DNA of 64,000 bases from JBGAPI01 sp044221335 (GCA_044221335.1 JBGAPI010000016.1:1-64000), one strand, 5' to 3'; counted from the stretch's first letter, positions 17,982-28,207 are shown. A program made the numbers and translations. The notes: generated by a model not told the origin, from the sequence alone.

Positions 17982-18263
17982 TCAGGCTGCAACGGCGATC
18001 CGGCCATCGGTCGTGGACGAGATTTCTTCTTCCTCGTCTTTCTGCGGCGCCTTGCCGTCGTCCTTCGGGAACAGGACGCACAGGTAAGGGGCGGAAATTC
18101 CCAGCGCCTTGTTCAGCGCCTCGCGATCCGCGGACACGATGGCCGCGATCGCTTCCGGCGCGATCGCTTGCTGCTGCAGCCACTCGATCCGTCCGGCCGC
18201 GTCCAGGCCGGACAAGTTCGCGTCCGTCGCCAGACGTTCGATCGTGCTGATGATCCTGTTCAT
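17982..18263 (-). CDS. Putative split-borosin precursor peptide (SonA-like)
   Basis: 93 aa. Residues 1-56 (ERLATDANL...IEWLQQQAIAPEAIAAIVSADREAL) match the pattern of the helical borosin-binding domain of SonA-type precursors, which presents its own C-terminus to the methyltransferase. The following hydrophobic stretch, P-Y-L-C-V-L-F-P at 59-66, lies where SonA carries its N-methylated residues, so it is the best core candidate. The tail is longer than in SonA: K67, K71 and K75, a run of acidic residues (DEEEE) and SSTTDGRIAVAA. Start ATG 18263 has a strong AGGGAGA site and overlaps the acetyltransferase stop (ATGA). Family assignment is by eye, supported by the methyltransferase two genes upstream. 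Confidence 0.8.
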   Translation of the reverse strand: MNRIISTIERLATDANLSGLDAAGRIEWLQQQAIAPEAIAAIVSADREALNKALGISAPYLCVLFPKDDGKAPQKDEEEEISSTTDGRIAVAA

Positions 18264-18853
18264 TCCAGTCTCCCTGTCGACTCACTGCCGGTCATCGCGG
18301 GATTGCGATGACCCCCGAACACCATCGCGGACGCCGCGTCGGCGCGACGCCGCGTCCAGATGCCGTGCCCCGGCGAAGCCTCCCGAAGGCCGGCCGACGG
18401 ACGAAACCCGATGCTCTCCACCATGCGGATCGCCGCGCCGTTGGCGTGCTCGATCCGGGTCCACAGCGAGCGGACGGCGTCGCGCCGGAACAACTGATCC
18501 GCCAGCGCGGACAGGCTCTCCCGCCCGTGGCCCTGTCCGGAGGCCGGCGACAGCAGGACCACGCCGATCTCCAGGTCCGGGAGCGCGCCGAGGTCGGGGC
18601 ACCCCACGATACCGAGTCGCGCATCGTCGCGCAGCGCTTCGATCACCAGGAAGCAGCAGCGCGCCGGAGCGGCCCGCATGCCGGCCAGCACGCCGGCCAG
18701 TGCCCGGCGTGCGGCGTCCGGCGCTAGCGCCGCGGCGACGTGGCGCATCAGCGCCGGGTCCGAGTAGAGCTTGACGAACAGCTCGGCATCGTCCTCGCGG
18801 ATAGGGCGGTAGCGCAGGCGCTCCGAAACGAAGGCGGCAGGGGCGGTACTCAC
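18260..18853 (-). CDS. GNAT acetyltransferase (RimJ/RimL type) inside the borosin operon
   Basis: 197 aa. The sequence L-R-Y-R-P-I-R-E-D-D-A-E-L-F, the acetyl-CoA loop region (SGQGHGRESLSAL) and W-T-R-I-E-H-A-N-G-A-A-I-R-M-V-E-S-I-G-F are the Acetyltransf_3 pattern used by RimJ/RimL N-terminal acetylases and many amino-acid acetylases. Start GTG at 18853 overlaps the methyltransferase stop (GTGA), and its own stop overlaps the precursor start (ATGA), so all three should be translated together. It may acetylate the precursor's N-terminus or a tail Lys, or modify the released peptide; that is inference. The open frame continues upstream to 19735, but that part shadows the methyltransferase. Confidence 0.85.
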   Translation of the reverse strand: MSTAPAAFVSERLRYRPIREDDAELFVKLYSDPALMRHVAAALAPDAARRALAGVLAGMRAAPARCCFLVIEALRDDARLGIVGCPDLGALPDLEIGVVLLSPASGQGHGRESLSALADQLFRRDAVRSLWTRIEHANGAAIRMVESIGFRPSAGLREASPGHGIWTRRRADAASAMVFGGHRNPAMTGSESTGRLE

Positions 18854-19650
18854 GCCGGCATTGTTCCCGCCGCGTCGAGCGCGGCCAGGCGCGCGGCGAT
18901 CTGGGGGTCGGCTTCCAGCTCGCGCGCCGGCGGGATCACGACCGTGCAGGCCAGCGGAATGTCCGCCTCGACCAGTTCGGAGAGCGCGATCCGCCGGATC
19001 TCCGCTCCTTGCAGCGGTAGCGTCGCCGCCTGATACAGCATGATCCCGTGCTCGGTCGGATAGTCGCGAGCGAGGATCTCGACCAGCACGCGGCGGTACT
19101 CGGCGCCGGTGGAGAAGCGCGCCAGCGACTGGTCGCCGGCGAGGCCGACCTGCCACAGCACCAGATAGGCGCTGGAGTCGATCCGGCGGCGGTAGAACAT
19201 CAGCTGCGAGGCCTCGTAGTGCTGGCAGCCGACCCGCCCGGGGTCGATGCCGAGGTCGGCGTAGAGGCAGTCCTCCGCCGAGATGCCCGGCTCCATGTGG
19301 GCCGCGTAGCCTTCGCTCCTGGCCTGTTCGATCGCGCGGTGCGGCGGCCAGGCGAAGACGCCGGGGTGGCCGTAGAAGGCGCCGACCACGCGCTTGCCCG
19401 CACGGACCTCGGTGAGCATGGCATCGACCATTTCCCGGTAGGTATCGAGACGGGATTTGCCCTCGCGGTAGTAGGGCTGCAGGCTGCGGACGTCGCGATT
19501 CATTTCGCCAAGCCACAACTCGACCACGCCGTCGGAGACCGCCGCGAACACCACGTCGGCCTGCTCGATGTGGCTGCGCGCCAGCGGTGCCAGGTGCGAG
19601 CCCAGCGTCATTCCGATGCCGACACAAACGAGGCTTCCCTTCCGGCTCAT
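18850..19650 (-). CDS. Split-borosin peptide alpha-N-methyltransferase (SonM-like)
   Basis: 266 aa with the tetrapyrrole-methylase fold: G-S-L-V-C-V-G-I-G-M at the N-terminus, F-Y-G-H-P-G-V-F-A (92-100), M-E-P-G-I-S-A-E-D-C-L-Y-A-D-L-G-I-D-P-G (119-138) and Y-E-A-S-Q (145-149). These match SonM and the OphMA methyltransferase domain, which methylate backbone amides of a peptide with SAM. Residues at the SonM catalytic positions are present: Tyr60/61, Arg67, Tyr71 and Tyr93. It lacks a fused precursor, so it is the split type; the precursor is the 93-aa gene downstream. Start ATG 19650 has AGGAAG upstream. A generic tetrapyrrole methylase is the alternative, less likely given the operon. Confidence 0.88.
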   Translation of the reverse strand: MSRKGSLVCVGIGMTLGSHLAPLARSHIEQADVVFAAVSDGVVELWLGEMNRDVRSLQPYYREGKSRLDTYREMVDAMLTEVRAGKRVVGAFYGHPGVFAWPPHRAIEQARSEGYAAHMEPGISAEDCLYADLGIDPGRVGCQHYEASQLMFYRRRIDSSAYLVLWQVGLAGDQSLARFSTGAEYRRVLVEILARDYPTEHGIMLYQAATLPLQGAEIRRIALSELVEADIPLACTVVIPPARELEADPQIAARLAALDAAGTMPA

Positions 19651-19767
19651 CGTTGCTTCCTGGTGAGGCGACGATCATGTCGCCTTGCCCGGGGTGTCGC
19701 AAGGGAAAAGCCCGCGACCTGATGTTCGGGCGCATCCCGGGCGGATGGCTCGTTCGGTCCGTGTGAC

Positions 19768-19862
19768 CGTCCTTGCGAGCGCACCGAAGCAGCCCAGCGC
19801 CATCTCTCGGTTGGCGGTGGACGGCAAAGGCGCTGGATTGCGTCGCTGCGCTCGCAAGGACG
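19768..19862. repeat. Dispersed palindromic (REP-like) element, copy 1
   Basis: The left arm (CGTCCTTGCGAGCGCACCGA... from 19768) and right arm (ending CGCTCGCAAGGACG at 19862) are imperfect reverse complements of about 34 nt around a 27-nt centre. Related copies occur at 40303 and 62665. It lies in the divergent gap between the borosin operon and glnS. Confidence 0.8.
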
Positions 19863-19935
19863 GGACCATTTCCGCCCGGAGTCCCGGGCCCTCGCGTACA
19901 ATCGCCGGTTTTCCCGCATTCCCGACGGCGCCCCC

Positions 19936-21666
<1,731 letters not shown>

Positions 21667-21758
21667 CCTTCCGCCTCATGACATCCGGTGTCGCCGCATC
21701 CGCTGGGCGCGGCGAGCCGGTAAACTGAGCCCCAGTTTTCGCGACGAGGAATCGCTCC

Positions 21759-22301
21759 ATGAACCGTCCCACGCTGTCCCCGCAGGCCACCCTCGTCGGT
21801 ATCGCCAGCCTGATCGTCTTCGCCGCGTTGTCGCGTCTGCTGCCGCATCCGCCGATGCCGTGGAACTTCACGCCGATCGAGTCGATCGCGCTGTTCGGCG
21901 GTGCCACCATCGCCTCGCGTCGTCTCGCGGTGCTGATCCCGCTCGGCGCGATGGCCCTGTCCGACGTCTTCCTCGGCTGGCACGGCCTGCTGCCGGTGGT
22001 CTACGGCCTGATCGCGCTGTTCGCGCTGGCCGGCCGCTGGCTGGCCGAGCGCCGCACGGTGCCGTGGATCGCCGCGTTCGGCTTCGCCTCGGCGCTGGTG
22101 TTCTTCCTCGTCACCAACGGCCTGGTGTGGCTGAACTCCGGCATGTACCCGATGAGCGCCACGGGCCTCGCCGAGTGCTACATCGCCGGCCTGCCGTTCT
22201 TCGGCAACCAGCTGGCGGGCGTCGCGGTGTACTCGACGATCCTGTTCGGCGCGCACGCCCTGTGGCTCACGCAGCGCACGCCGACCGGCGTCGCCGCCTG
22301 A
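21759..22301 (+). CDS. Integral membrane protein, DUF6580-like
   Basis: 180 aa with about five hydrophobic helices and the motif F-T-P-I-E-S-I-A-L-F-G-G-A near residue 40 and G-L-V-W-L-N-S-G-M-Y-P. This resembles DUF6580 membrane proteins, whose fold recalls ECF transporter S-components. It sits 33 nt upstream of a cobalamin adenosyltransferase gene, so a link with cobalamin or corrinoid uptake is possible but unproven. GAGGA precedes the ATG at 21759. Confidence 0.6.
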   Translation: MNRPTLSPQATLVGIASLIVFAALSRLLPHPPMPWNFTPIESIALFGGATIASRRLAVLIPLGAMALSDVFLGWHGLLPVVYGLIALFALAGRWLAERRTVPWIAAFGFASALVFFLVTNGLVWLNSGMYPMSATGLAECYIAGLPFFGNQLAGVAVYSTILFGAHALWLTQRTPTGVAA

Positions 22302-22334
22302 TCCGCGCGTCTCTCGCACCAGCGGATCGCGGCC

Positions 22335-22892
22335 ATGGGTCATCGCTTGAGCCGCATCTACACCCGCACCGGCGACGACGGCAGCACCGGCCTCGGTGAC
22401 GGCCGTCGGGTCGGCAAGGACTCCGCGCGGGTCGCCGCCTACGGCAGCGTCGACGAGCTCAACAGCACGATCGGCGTGGTGATCGCGAGTGGCGTGTCCG
22501 ACGACGTCGCGACCCTGCTGACCGAAGTCCAGCACGAGCTGTTCGATCTCGGCGGCGAGCTGTGCATCCCCGGTGCCGCGATGATCGTCGCCGCCGACAT
22601 CGACCGCCTCGAGCAGCGCCTCGACCGCTACAACGACGACCTGCCGCCGCTGAAGGACTTCATCCTGCCCGGCGGCGGACTCGCGGCCGCGCACTGCCAT
22701 GTCGCCCGCACCGTCTGCCGCCGCGCGGAGCGCGACGTGCTGACGCTGGCGCGCGGCGAGGACGTGCGCGGCGAGGTGCTGCGCTACCTCAACCGCCTCT
22801 CCGACCTGCTGTTCGTGCTCGCCCGCGTGCTGGCACGGGCCAGCGGCAATGGCGAGGTGCTGTGGAAGCACGAGCGCCGGCCGCGGGGCTGA
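22335..22892 (+). CDS. Cob(I)alamin adenosyltransferase, PduO type
   Basis: 185 aa. R-I-Y-T-R-T-G-D-D-G-S-T-G-L (8-21) is the ATP-binding P-loop-like signature, and R-Y-L-N-R-L-S-D-L-L-F-V-L-A-R near 155 is the C-terminal signature of PduO-type enzymes. It transfers adenosyl from ATP to Co(I) corrinoid to make coenzyme B12. No other cobalamin biosynthesis gene is visible here; it probably serves salvage. The stop at 22892 lies 20 nt before the deacetylase gene, so the cluster may be an operon through murU and cutA. Confidence 0.93.
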   Translation: MGHRLSRIYTRTGDDGSTGLGDGRRVGKDSARVAAYGSVDELNSTIGVVIASGVSDDVATLLTEVQHELFDLGGELCIPGAAMIVAADIDRLEQRLDRYNDDLPPLKDFILPGGGLAAAHCHVARTVCRRAERDVLTLARGEDVRGEVLRYLNRLSDLLFVLARVLARASGNGEVLWKHERRPRG

Positions 22893-22911
22893 GCGGTTCG
22901 CCGACACGCCG

Positions 22912-23850
22912 ATGATCTTCAGCCACCCGATCTGCGCGGAACACTTCCCCGGCCCCGGCCATCCGGAAGCGCCGGCGCGGCTCGCCGCGGTGCTGGAGGC
23001 GCTGGCCGCCGACGAATTCGGCGCGGTGCCGCGGCGCGAGGCGCCACCGGCGACGCGCGAGCAGCTTGAACGAGCGCATGCCGCGCAGATGGTCGAACTG
23101 CTGTTCCGCCACGCACCGAGCGAAGGGCTGCTTCGGATCGACGCCGACACCGTGATGTCGCCATCGTCATTGAATGCCGCTCTGCACGCAGCGGGCGCGG
23201 TCTGTACCGCCATTGACGAGGTCGCTATTGCTGCTTCGGCGCTGGCGCCGAAGCAGAAGCGTCGCGCGTTCTGCGCGGTGCGGCCGCCCGGCCATCATGC
23301 GACCCACGGCCAGGCGATGGGCTTCTGCCTGTTCAACAGCATCGCGGTCGGCGCGCACCACGCGCTCGCCGTGCACGGCCTGGCGCGGGTCGCGATCGTC
23401 GACTTCGACGTCCACCACGGCAACGGCAGCCAGGACATCTTCTGGGCCGACCCGCGCGTGCTCTACGCCTCCTCGCACCAGTCGCCGCTGTATCCGGGCA
23501 GCGGGCGGGTCGACGAGCGCGGCGCCGGCAACATCGTCAACGTGCCGCTCGCGCCCGGCAGCGGCTCGCGCGAATTCCGCGACGCGCTGGCGCGCGACCT
23601 CCTGCCCGCGGTCGACGCGTTCCGTCCCGAGCTCGTGCTGATCTCCGCCGGCTTCGACGCCCACCGTCTCGACCCCCTCGCCAACCTCGACCTCGCCGCC
23701 GACGACTACGGCTGGATCACCGCCGAACTCGCCGCGATCGCCGATCGCCACGCGGCGGGTCGAGTGGTTTCCTCGCTCGAAGGCGGCTACAGCCTGACCG
23801 CGCTGCGCGAGAGCAGTGCCGCGCACTGCCGCGCCCTGTTCGCGGCATGA
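22912..23850 (+). CDS. HDAC-superfamily deacetylase (acetoin utilisation / acetylpolyamine type)
   Basis: 312 aa of the arginase/deacetylase fold. V-R-P-P-G-H-H-A-T holds the catalytic His pair, D-F-D-V-H-H-G-N-G the zinc Asp and His, and S-A-G-F-D-A-H the second zinc Asp. Substrates in bacteria include acetylpolyamines and acetyl-lysine; the substrate here is unknown. I use Met 22912 (M-I-F-S-H-P-I-C) because the longer frame overlaps the adenosyltransferase. Its stop overlaps the murU start (ATGA). Confidence 0.88.
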   Translation: MIFSHPICAEHFPGPGHPEAPARLAAVLEALAADEFGAVPRREAPPATREQLERAHAAQMVELLFRHAPSEGLLRIDADTVMSPSSLNAALHAAGAVCTAIDEVAIAASALAPKQKRRAFCAVRPPGHHATHGQAMGFCLFNSIAVGAHHALAVHGLARVAIVDFDVHHGNGSQDIFWADPRVLYASSHQSPLYPGSGRVDERGAGNIVNVPLAPGSGSREFRDALARDLLPAVDAFRPELVLISAGFDAHRLDPLANLDLAADDYGWITAELAAIADRHAAGRVVSSLEGGYSLTALRESSAAHCRALFAA

Positions 23851-24557
23851 GTCCGCCGCGCACGGCGCTGGTCTACGCCGCCGGGCGCGGCGAACGGATG
23901 CGGCCGCTGACGCTGGCGACGCCGAAGCCGCTGCTGTCCGCCGGCGGCAAGCCGCTGATCGCGTGGCACCTCGAGCGCCTCGCGGCCGCCGGCATCCGCG
24001 ACGTCGTGATCAACACCGCGCATCTCGCGGCTGCGTTCGCGCCGGCGCTGGGCGACGGCACGCGCTACGGGGTACGCATCCGTTACAGCCACGAGGGCGA
24101 CGAACCGCTGGAGACCGGCGGTGGTCTCGTCCACGCGTTGCCGCTGATCGGCGCGGCGCCCTTCGTCGTGGTCAATGGCGACATCTTTACCGACCTCGAC
24201 TTCTCCCGGCTGCCGGCCGCGCCCGCCGGTCTCGCCCATGTCGTGCTGGTGCCGAAGCCCGACGAGCGTCCCGCCGGCGAGTTCGAGCGCCGCATCCGAC
24301 CGCTGGCACTCGCCGCCGGCGGCGATCCGGCGCGCGACTACACGCTGGCCGGGATCGGCGTGTATCGGCCGGCGCTCGTGGCCGGCGTCGCGGCGGGCAA
24401 GTCGTCGATCGTGCCCCGCCTGCTCCGGGCGATCGACGCGGGGGCGCTCAGCGTCGAGCTGTTCAGCGGCGAGTGGCGCGACATCGGCACGCCGGAACGT
24501 CTCGCCGAACTCGAGCGTGAGCTCGCCGCCGCGACGTCGGGGCGCGAGCCTCCGTGA
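23847..24557 (+). CDS. murU: N-acetylmuramate-1-phosphate uridylyltransferase
   Basis: 236 aa sugar nucleotidyltransferase. The start A-A-G-R-G-E-R-M-R-P-L-T plus T-P-K-P-L-L is the NTP-binding signature, E-T-G-G-G near 92 and N-G-D-I-F-T-D near 112 bind sugar phosphate and metal. Length and E-T-G-G-G fit MurU of the Pseudomonas-type cell-wall recycling route, giving UDP-MurNAc from MurNAc-1-P. The usual partner kinase amgK is not adjacent. A glucose-1-phosphate thymidylyltransferase-like enzyme is the alternative. Confidence 0.85.
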   Translation: MSPPRTALVYAAGRGERMRPLTLATPKPLLSAGGKPLIAWHLERLAAAGIRDVVINTAHLAAAFAPALGDGTRYGVRIRYSHEGDEPLETGGGLVHALPLIGAAPFVVVNGDIFTDLDFSRLPAAPAGLAHVVLVPKPDERPAGEFERRIRPLALAAGGDPARDYTLAGIGVYRPALVAGVAAGKSSIVPRLLRAIDAGALSVELFSGEWRDIGTPERLAELERELAAATSGREPP

Positions 24558-24579
24558 TACCGCCCACCGGACCCCCGCG

Positions 24580-24918
24580 ATGAAGCCGATCCTGATCGTC
24601 ACCACCACCGTCGCCAGCGCCGCCGACGCCGAGCGCATCGCCAACGCGCTGGTCGAGGCGCATCTGGCCGCCTGCGTGCAGCGTATCCCCGGCGTCGTCT
24701 CGACCTACCGCTGGAACGGCCGGGTGGAGACCTCGCCGGAGATCGTGCTCAGCATCAAGACCACCCGCGAGCGCTACCCCGAACTCGCCGCTCGTCTGAT
24801 CGAACTGCATCCCTACGAACTTCCGGAGCTCGCCGCTGTCGAGGTCTGCGCCGGGTTTCCGGGATATCTCGACTGGGTCCGGGCGGAAACGACGGCGGAC
24901 GGGAGCGTCAACGGTTGA
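24580..24918 (+). CDS. cutA: CutA-family divalent-ion tolerance protein
   Basis: 112 aa. I-V-T-T-T-V, the H-L-A-A-C-V-Q region, Y-R-W-N-G-R-V-E-T-S-P-E-I and H-P-Y-E-L-P-E-L are the CutA signature; members form ferredoxin-like trimers linked to copper tolerance. In many proteobacteria cutA precedes dsbD, as here, with 133 nt between. It lies just after murU, apparently in the same transcript. Confidence 0.93.
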   Translation: MKPILIVTTTVASAADAERIANALVEAHLAACVQRIPGVVSTYRWNGRVETSPEIVLSIKTTRERYPELAARLIELHPYELPELAAVEVCAGFPGYLDWVRAETTADGSVNG

Positions 24919-25051
24919 CGGCGCGGTGACACACAAGCCACGTCGGCTTGGTTATCGTCCGAGCCCCATGGCGCGCGCCGTACGCGCCACCCCGATGAAA
25001 TGCCCGCAAACCGGAACCGGTCCGGTCGGTCGGAATAAAGGAATGGATTTC

Positions 25052-27472
25052 ATGTTCAAGCGTTCGCTCGTCGGTCTGCTGTTTCGGTCCATCACGGCCG
25101 TGCTTCTCCTGGCAGGTCTCTCGCCGCGGGCGAACGCCCTGGAGGAAAAGGACGTCCTGCCGGTCGACGACGCCTTCCGCTTCAACGCCGAGGTGGTCGG
25201 CCGCGACCGCATCGAGTTGTCCTGGACCATCGCCCCGGGCTACTACCTGTACAAGCAGCGCTTCGCCGTCCTCAACTTCAACGACGGCTTCAAGGCCGAT
25301 CCGCTGAAGCTGCCGGCGGGCGAGAAGAAGCACGACGAGTTCCTCGGCGATGTCGAGGTCTACCACCACAAGGTCACCGCGGTGCTGACCGGCAGTGCCG
25401 CGGCAGATGCCGAGATGGTGACCTTCAAGGTGCGCTACCAGGGTTGCGCCGAGGCCGGGCTGTGCTACCCGCCGCAGCAGCAGCTGGTGTCGGTGTCGCT
25501 GCCGGGACCGCGGAAGTCGGTCGATCCGGTGCCGGCGCCGGAAGCAGGCCCGCTCGACCCGCCCGCAACGGCGCCGATGGATTCGGCGCCAGCCGCGGGA
25601 TCCGACCTGCCGTTCGCGCATCCGGCGGCCGCCCCGATCGCGCCGGCCGCATCGTCGCCGATCGGCGCCGCGCCCGCCGCGCCGCCCGCGGCGATCGATG
25701 GCCTGCCGATCCCGGAGGACGAGGCCTTCAAGTTCGAGGCGATCGTCGACAACGGCGCGTTGCTGGCGCGCTTCTCGATGCCGGACCGCTACTACCTCTA
25801 CCGCGACAAGACCTCGTTCAAGCTCGATGCCGAGCCCGCCGTCGACCTGATGGCGCCGCAGTGGCCGCGCGGCATCGAGCACCGGGACGAACACTTCGGC
25901 AAGGTGACCGTGTTCTTTGGCACCATCGACGTGCCGATCCCGCTCGTCGCGCGCGCCCCGCTGGCGCCCGACCAGAAGCGCACGGCGAAACTCACCGCGA
26001 CCTTCCAGGGCTGCCAGCTGAACGGCATCTGCTATCCGCCGATGACCCGCACGATCAGCCTCGACCTGCCGGCGAAGCTGCCGCAGGGTCCGGAGCTGCC
26101 GGAGCCGACCGCGAAGCTCGGCCAGGGCGATGCGGTCACCGTGACGACGCCGGCGCCGCCGTCGGGCGACTCCGCCGACGCGATCACCGCACGACTGCAG
26201 GGCAACCGCCTGTCCGCGATGCTGTGGTTCTTCCTGATCGGCATCGGGCTCGCGTTCACGCCGTGCATCTTTCCGATGATCCCGATCCTGTCCGGCATCA
26301 TCGCCGGCGCTGGCGAAGGCATCACGACGCGGCGCGCCTTCCTGCTGTCGCTGGTCTACGTGCTGGCCTCGGCCGTGGTGTTCGCGCTGGCCGGCGTGGT
26401 CGCCGGGCTCGCCGGCGCCAACCTGCAGGCGGCGCTGCAGAAGCCTGCCGTGCTGATCGCCTTCGCCGGCGTGTTCGTGGTGCTGGCGCTGTCGATGTTC
26501 GGCTTCTACGAGCTGCAGATGCCGGCCGCGATCCAGAACCGGATCAATGCGCTGTCGAACCAGCAGCAGGGCGGATCACTGATCGGCGTCGCGATCATGG
26601 GCGTCCTGTCGGCGCTGCTGGTCGGGCCGTGCGTGACGCCGCCGCTGGCCGCCGCGGTGATCTTCATCAGCCAGACCCGCGACGCGATCTACGGCGGCCT
26701 CGTGCTGTTCGCGCTCGGCCTCGGGATGGGCGCGCCGCTGGTGGTGATCGGCGCGGGCGCCGGAAGCCTGCTGCCGCGGGCCGGCGCCTGGATGGACACG
26801 GTGAAATCGATCTTCGGCGTGGTCTTCCTCGGCCTTGCGCTGTGGATGCTGGACCGTGTCGTCGCTCCGGCCTTCACCATGCTCGGCCTCGGCGCGCTGC
26901 TGATCGGCTCGGCGATCTATCTCGGTGCCCTGGAGGGGCTGCCGGCGGGATCGAGCGGCTGGCGCAAGTTCGGCAAGGCGGTGGGCATCATTCTGCTGCT
27001 GCTCGGGGCCGCCGAGGTGCTCGGCGCCGCCGTCGGCCGCGGCGACTGGATGCAGCCGCTGAAGGGGGTCGGCCTCGGGCATTCGTCCGCGCCGGAGGCG
27101 AGCCATCTCGAGTTCACCCGGATCAAGACGACCGCCGACCTCGACCGCGTGCTGGCCGAGGCCGGCACGACCGGCAAGCCGGTGCTGCTCGATTTCTATG
27201 CCGACTGGTGCGTGTCGTGCAAGGAAATGGAGAAGTACACCTTCCCGGATGCCAAGGTTCAGGCCGCGCTCGCCGGCTTCACCCGGCTCAAGGCCGACGT
27301 CACCGCCAACGACGACGCCGACCAGGCGCTGATGAAGCGCTTCGGCATCATCGGTCCGCCGGGCACGCTGTTCTTCGGCTGCAAGGCCGAGGAGCGGCGC
27401 GACGCGCGCCTCGTCGGATTCGAGGAGGCCGGCGCCTTCGCCGCGCGGCTGGCACGCCTGTCCGGCTGCTGA
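25052..27472 (+). CDS. dsbD: Thiol:disulfide interchange protein DsbD with two N-terminal alpha domains
   Basis: About 806 aa. A signal peptide is followed by two consecutive DsbD-alpha-like domains, each with an F-Q-G-C or Y-Q-G-C ... C-Y-P-P motif (near 130 and 325), a Pro/Ala linker between them, an eight-helix DsbD-beta core (about 385-620) with Cys pairs, and a thioredoxin gamma domain with W-C-V-S-C. It passes electrons from cytoplasmic thioredoxin to periplasmic proteins. E. coli DsbD has one alpha domain; two suggests duplication. I chose Met 25052 for its AAAGGA site; 25043 is possible. Confidence 0.93.
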   Translation: MFKRSLVGLLFRSITAVLLLAGLSPRANALEEKDVLPVDDAFRFNAEVVGRDRIELSWTIAPGYYLYKQRFAVLNFNDGFKADPLKLPAGEKKHDEFLGDVEVYHHKVTAVLTGSAAADAEMVTFKVRYQGCAEAGLCYPPQQQLVSVSLPGPRKSVDPVPAPEAGPLDPPATAPMDSAPAAGSDLPFAHPAAAPIAPAASSPIGAAPAAPPAAIDGLPIPEDEAFKFEAIVDNGALLARFSMPDRYYLYRDKTSFKLDAEPAVDLMAPQWPRGIEHRDEHFGKVTVFFGTIDVPIPLVARAPLAPDQKRTAKLTATFQGCQLNGICYPPMTRTISLDLPAKLPQGPELPEPTAKLGQGDAVTVTTPAPPSGDSADAITARLQGNRLSAMLWFFLIGIGLAFTPCIFPMIPILSGIIAGAGEGITTRRAFLLSLVYVLASAVVFALAGVVAGLAGANLQAALQKPAVLIAFAGVFVVLALSMFGFYELQMPAAIQNRINALSNQQQGGSLIGVAIMGVLSALLVGPCVTPPLAAAVIFISQTRDAIYGGLVLFALGLGMGAPLVVIGAGAGSLLPRAGAWMDTVKSIFGVVFLGLALWMLDRVVAPAFTMLGLGALLIGSAIYLGALEGLPAGSSGWRKFGKAVGIILLLLGAAEVLGAAVGRGDWMQPLKGVGLGHSSAPEASHLEFTRIKTTADLDRVLAEAGTTGKPVLLDFYADWCVSCKEMEKYTFPDAKVQAALAGFTRLKADVTANDDADQALMKRFGIIGPPGTLFFGCKAEERRDARLVGFEEAGAFAARLARLSGC

Positions 27473-27508
27473 GATGATGGCCGGCCGAGTCGCCCGGTCG
27501 CATCGCCC

Positions 27509-28060
27509 ATGTCCAATCGCACCAATTCGCTGATCGTCGTCGTCGCGGTCGCGGCCGGCCTCGCTGGTTTCGTTGCCGGCCAGGTCTGGCTCAATCCGCG
27601 CCCCGCGGTGTCGGTGCCGGCGCGCACGCAGAGCGGCGACAGCGCCGACGAGATCGGCACCCGGCTGGTCGACCTCGACGGGCGCGAGCACACGCTCGCC
27701 GATTTCAAGGGCAAGGCTCGCCTGGTCAACGTCTGGGCCACCTGGTGCGGCCCCTGCCGCGACGAGATGCCGCTGCTCGACGCGCTGCACCAGCACAACG
27801 GGCGCGACAGGCTGGTCGTGCTAGGAATCGCCGACGACGACGCCGGCGCGGTCGGGCGCTACCTCGCCACCCAGCCGGTCAGCTACCCGATCCTGGTCGA
27901 CACCAGCGGTACCGGCGAGTTCGCCCGGGAGCTCGGCAATGACCGCAGCGTGATCCCCTACACGGTGTTGATCGATGCCCAGGGCAAGGTGCTCGCGAGC
28001 CACCTCGGCCGCTTCGACACCGCCGCCGATCTCGCCGAGTTCGTCGCACCGGTCATGTAG
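27509..28060 (+). CDS. TlpA/ResA-like membrane-anchored thioredoxin
   Basis: 183 aa. An N-terminal membrane anchor (LIVVVAVAAGLAGFVAGQVW) and a periplasmic thioredoxin fold with W-A-T-W-C-G-P-C and the cis-Pro region V-I-P-Y-T. Such proteins reduce cytochrome c or other periplasmic cysteines and accept electrons from DsbD; the dsbD gene ends 36 nt upstream, so the two are probably an operon and a redox pair. Confidence 0.9.
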   Translation: MSNRTNSLIVVVAVAAGLAGFVAGQVWLNPRPAVSVPARTQSGDSADEIGTRLVDLDGREHTLADFKGKARLVNVWATWCGPCRDEMPLLDALHQHNGRDRLVVLGIADDDAGAVGRYLATQPVSYPILVDTSGTGEFARELGNDRSVIPYTVLIDAQGKVLASHLGRFDTAADLAEFVAPVM

Positions 28061-28195
28061 TTGCTCCGTTCGGCGTCGAAGACGCCGCCGAGGCCCTCGT
28101 CCGTCCCGCGTCACGTCGATTTCGAGCCGGAACCGGGAGGATGAGCGACCGCCTTCGCGCGAACCGGCGGACCCTGCCGGACACGAGGAGGGTTC

Positions 28196-28207
28196 GCATA
28201 CGTATGC
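28196..28207. promoter_or_regulatory. 12-bp perfect palindrome upstream of the GH97 gene
   Basis: GCATACGTATGC lies about 60 nt before the glycosidase start, in a 206-nt gap. It could be an operator for a LacI-type or similar regulator, but the length is short enough to arise by chance. Confidence 0.3.

Noticed and set aside
18850..19650. Cobalamin or siroheme methylase assignment for the methyltransferase
   Set aside because: It has the shared fold, but the SonM-type motifs and the precursor-like gene in the same operon favour a borosin enzyme; the cobalamin adenosyltransferase at 22335 is separated by glnS on the other strand.
18854..19735. N-terminal 294-codon extension of the GNAT frame
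   Set aside because: It overlaps the methyltransferase fully, is Arg/Pro/Gly-rich and has no domain; the GTGA overlap at 18853 gives a better start.
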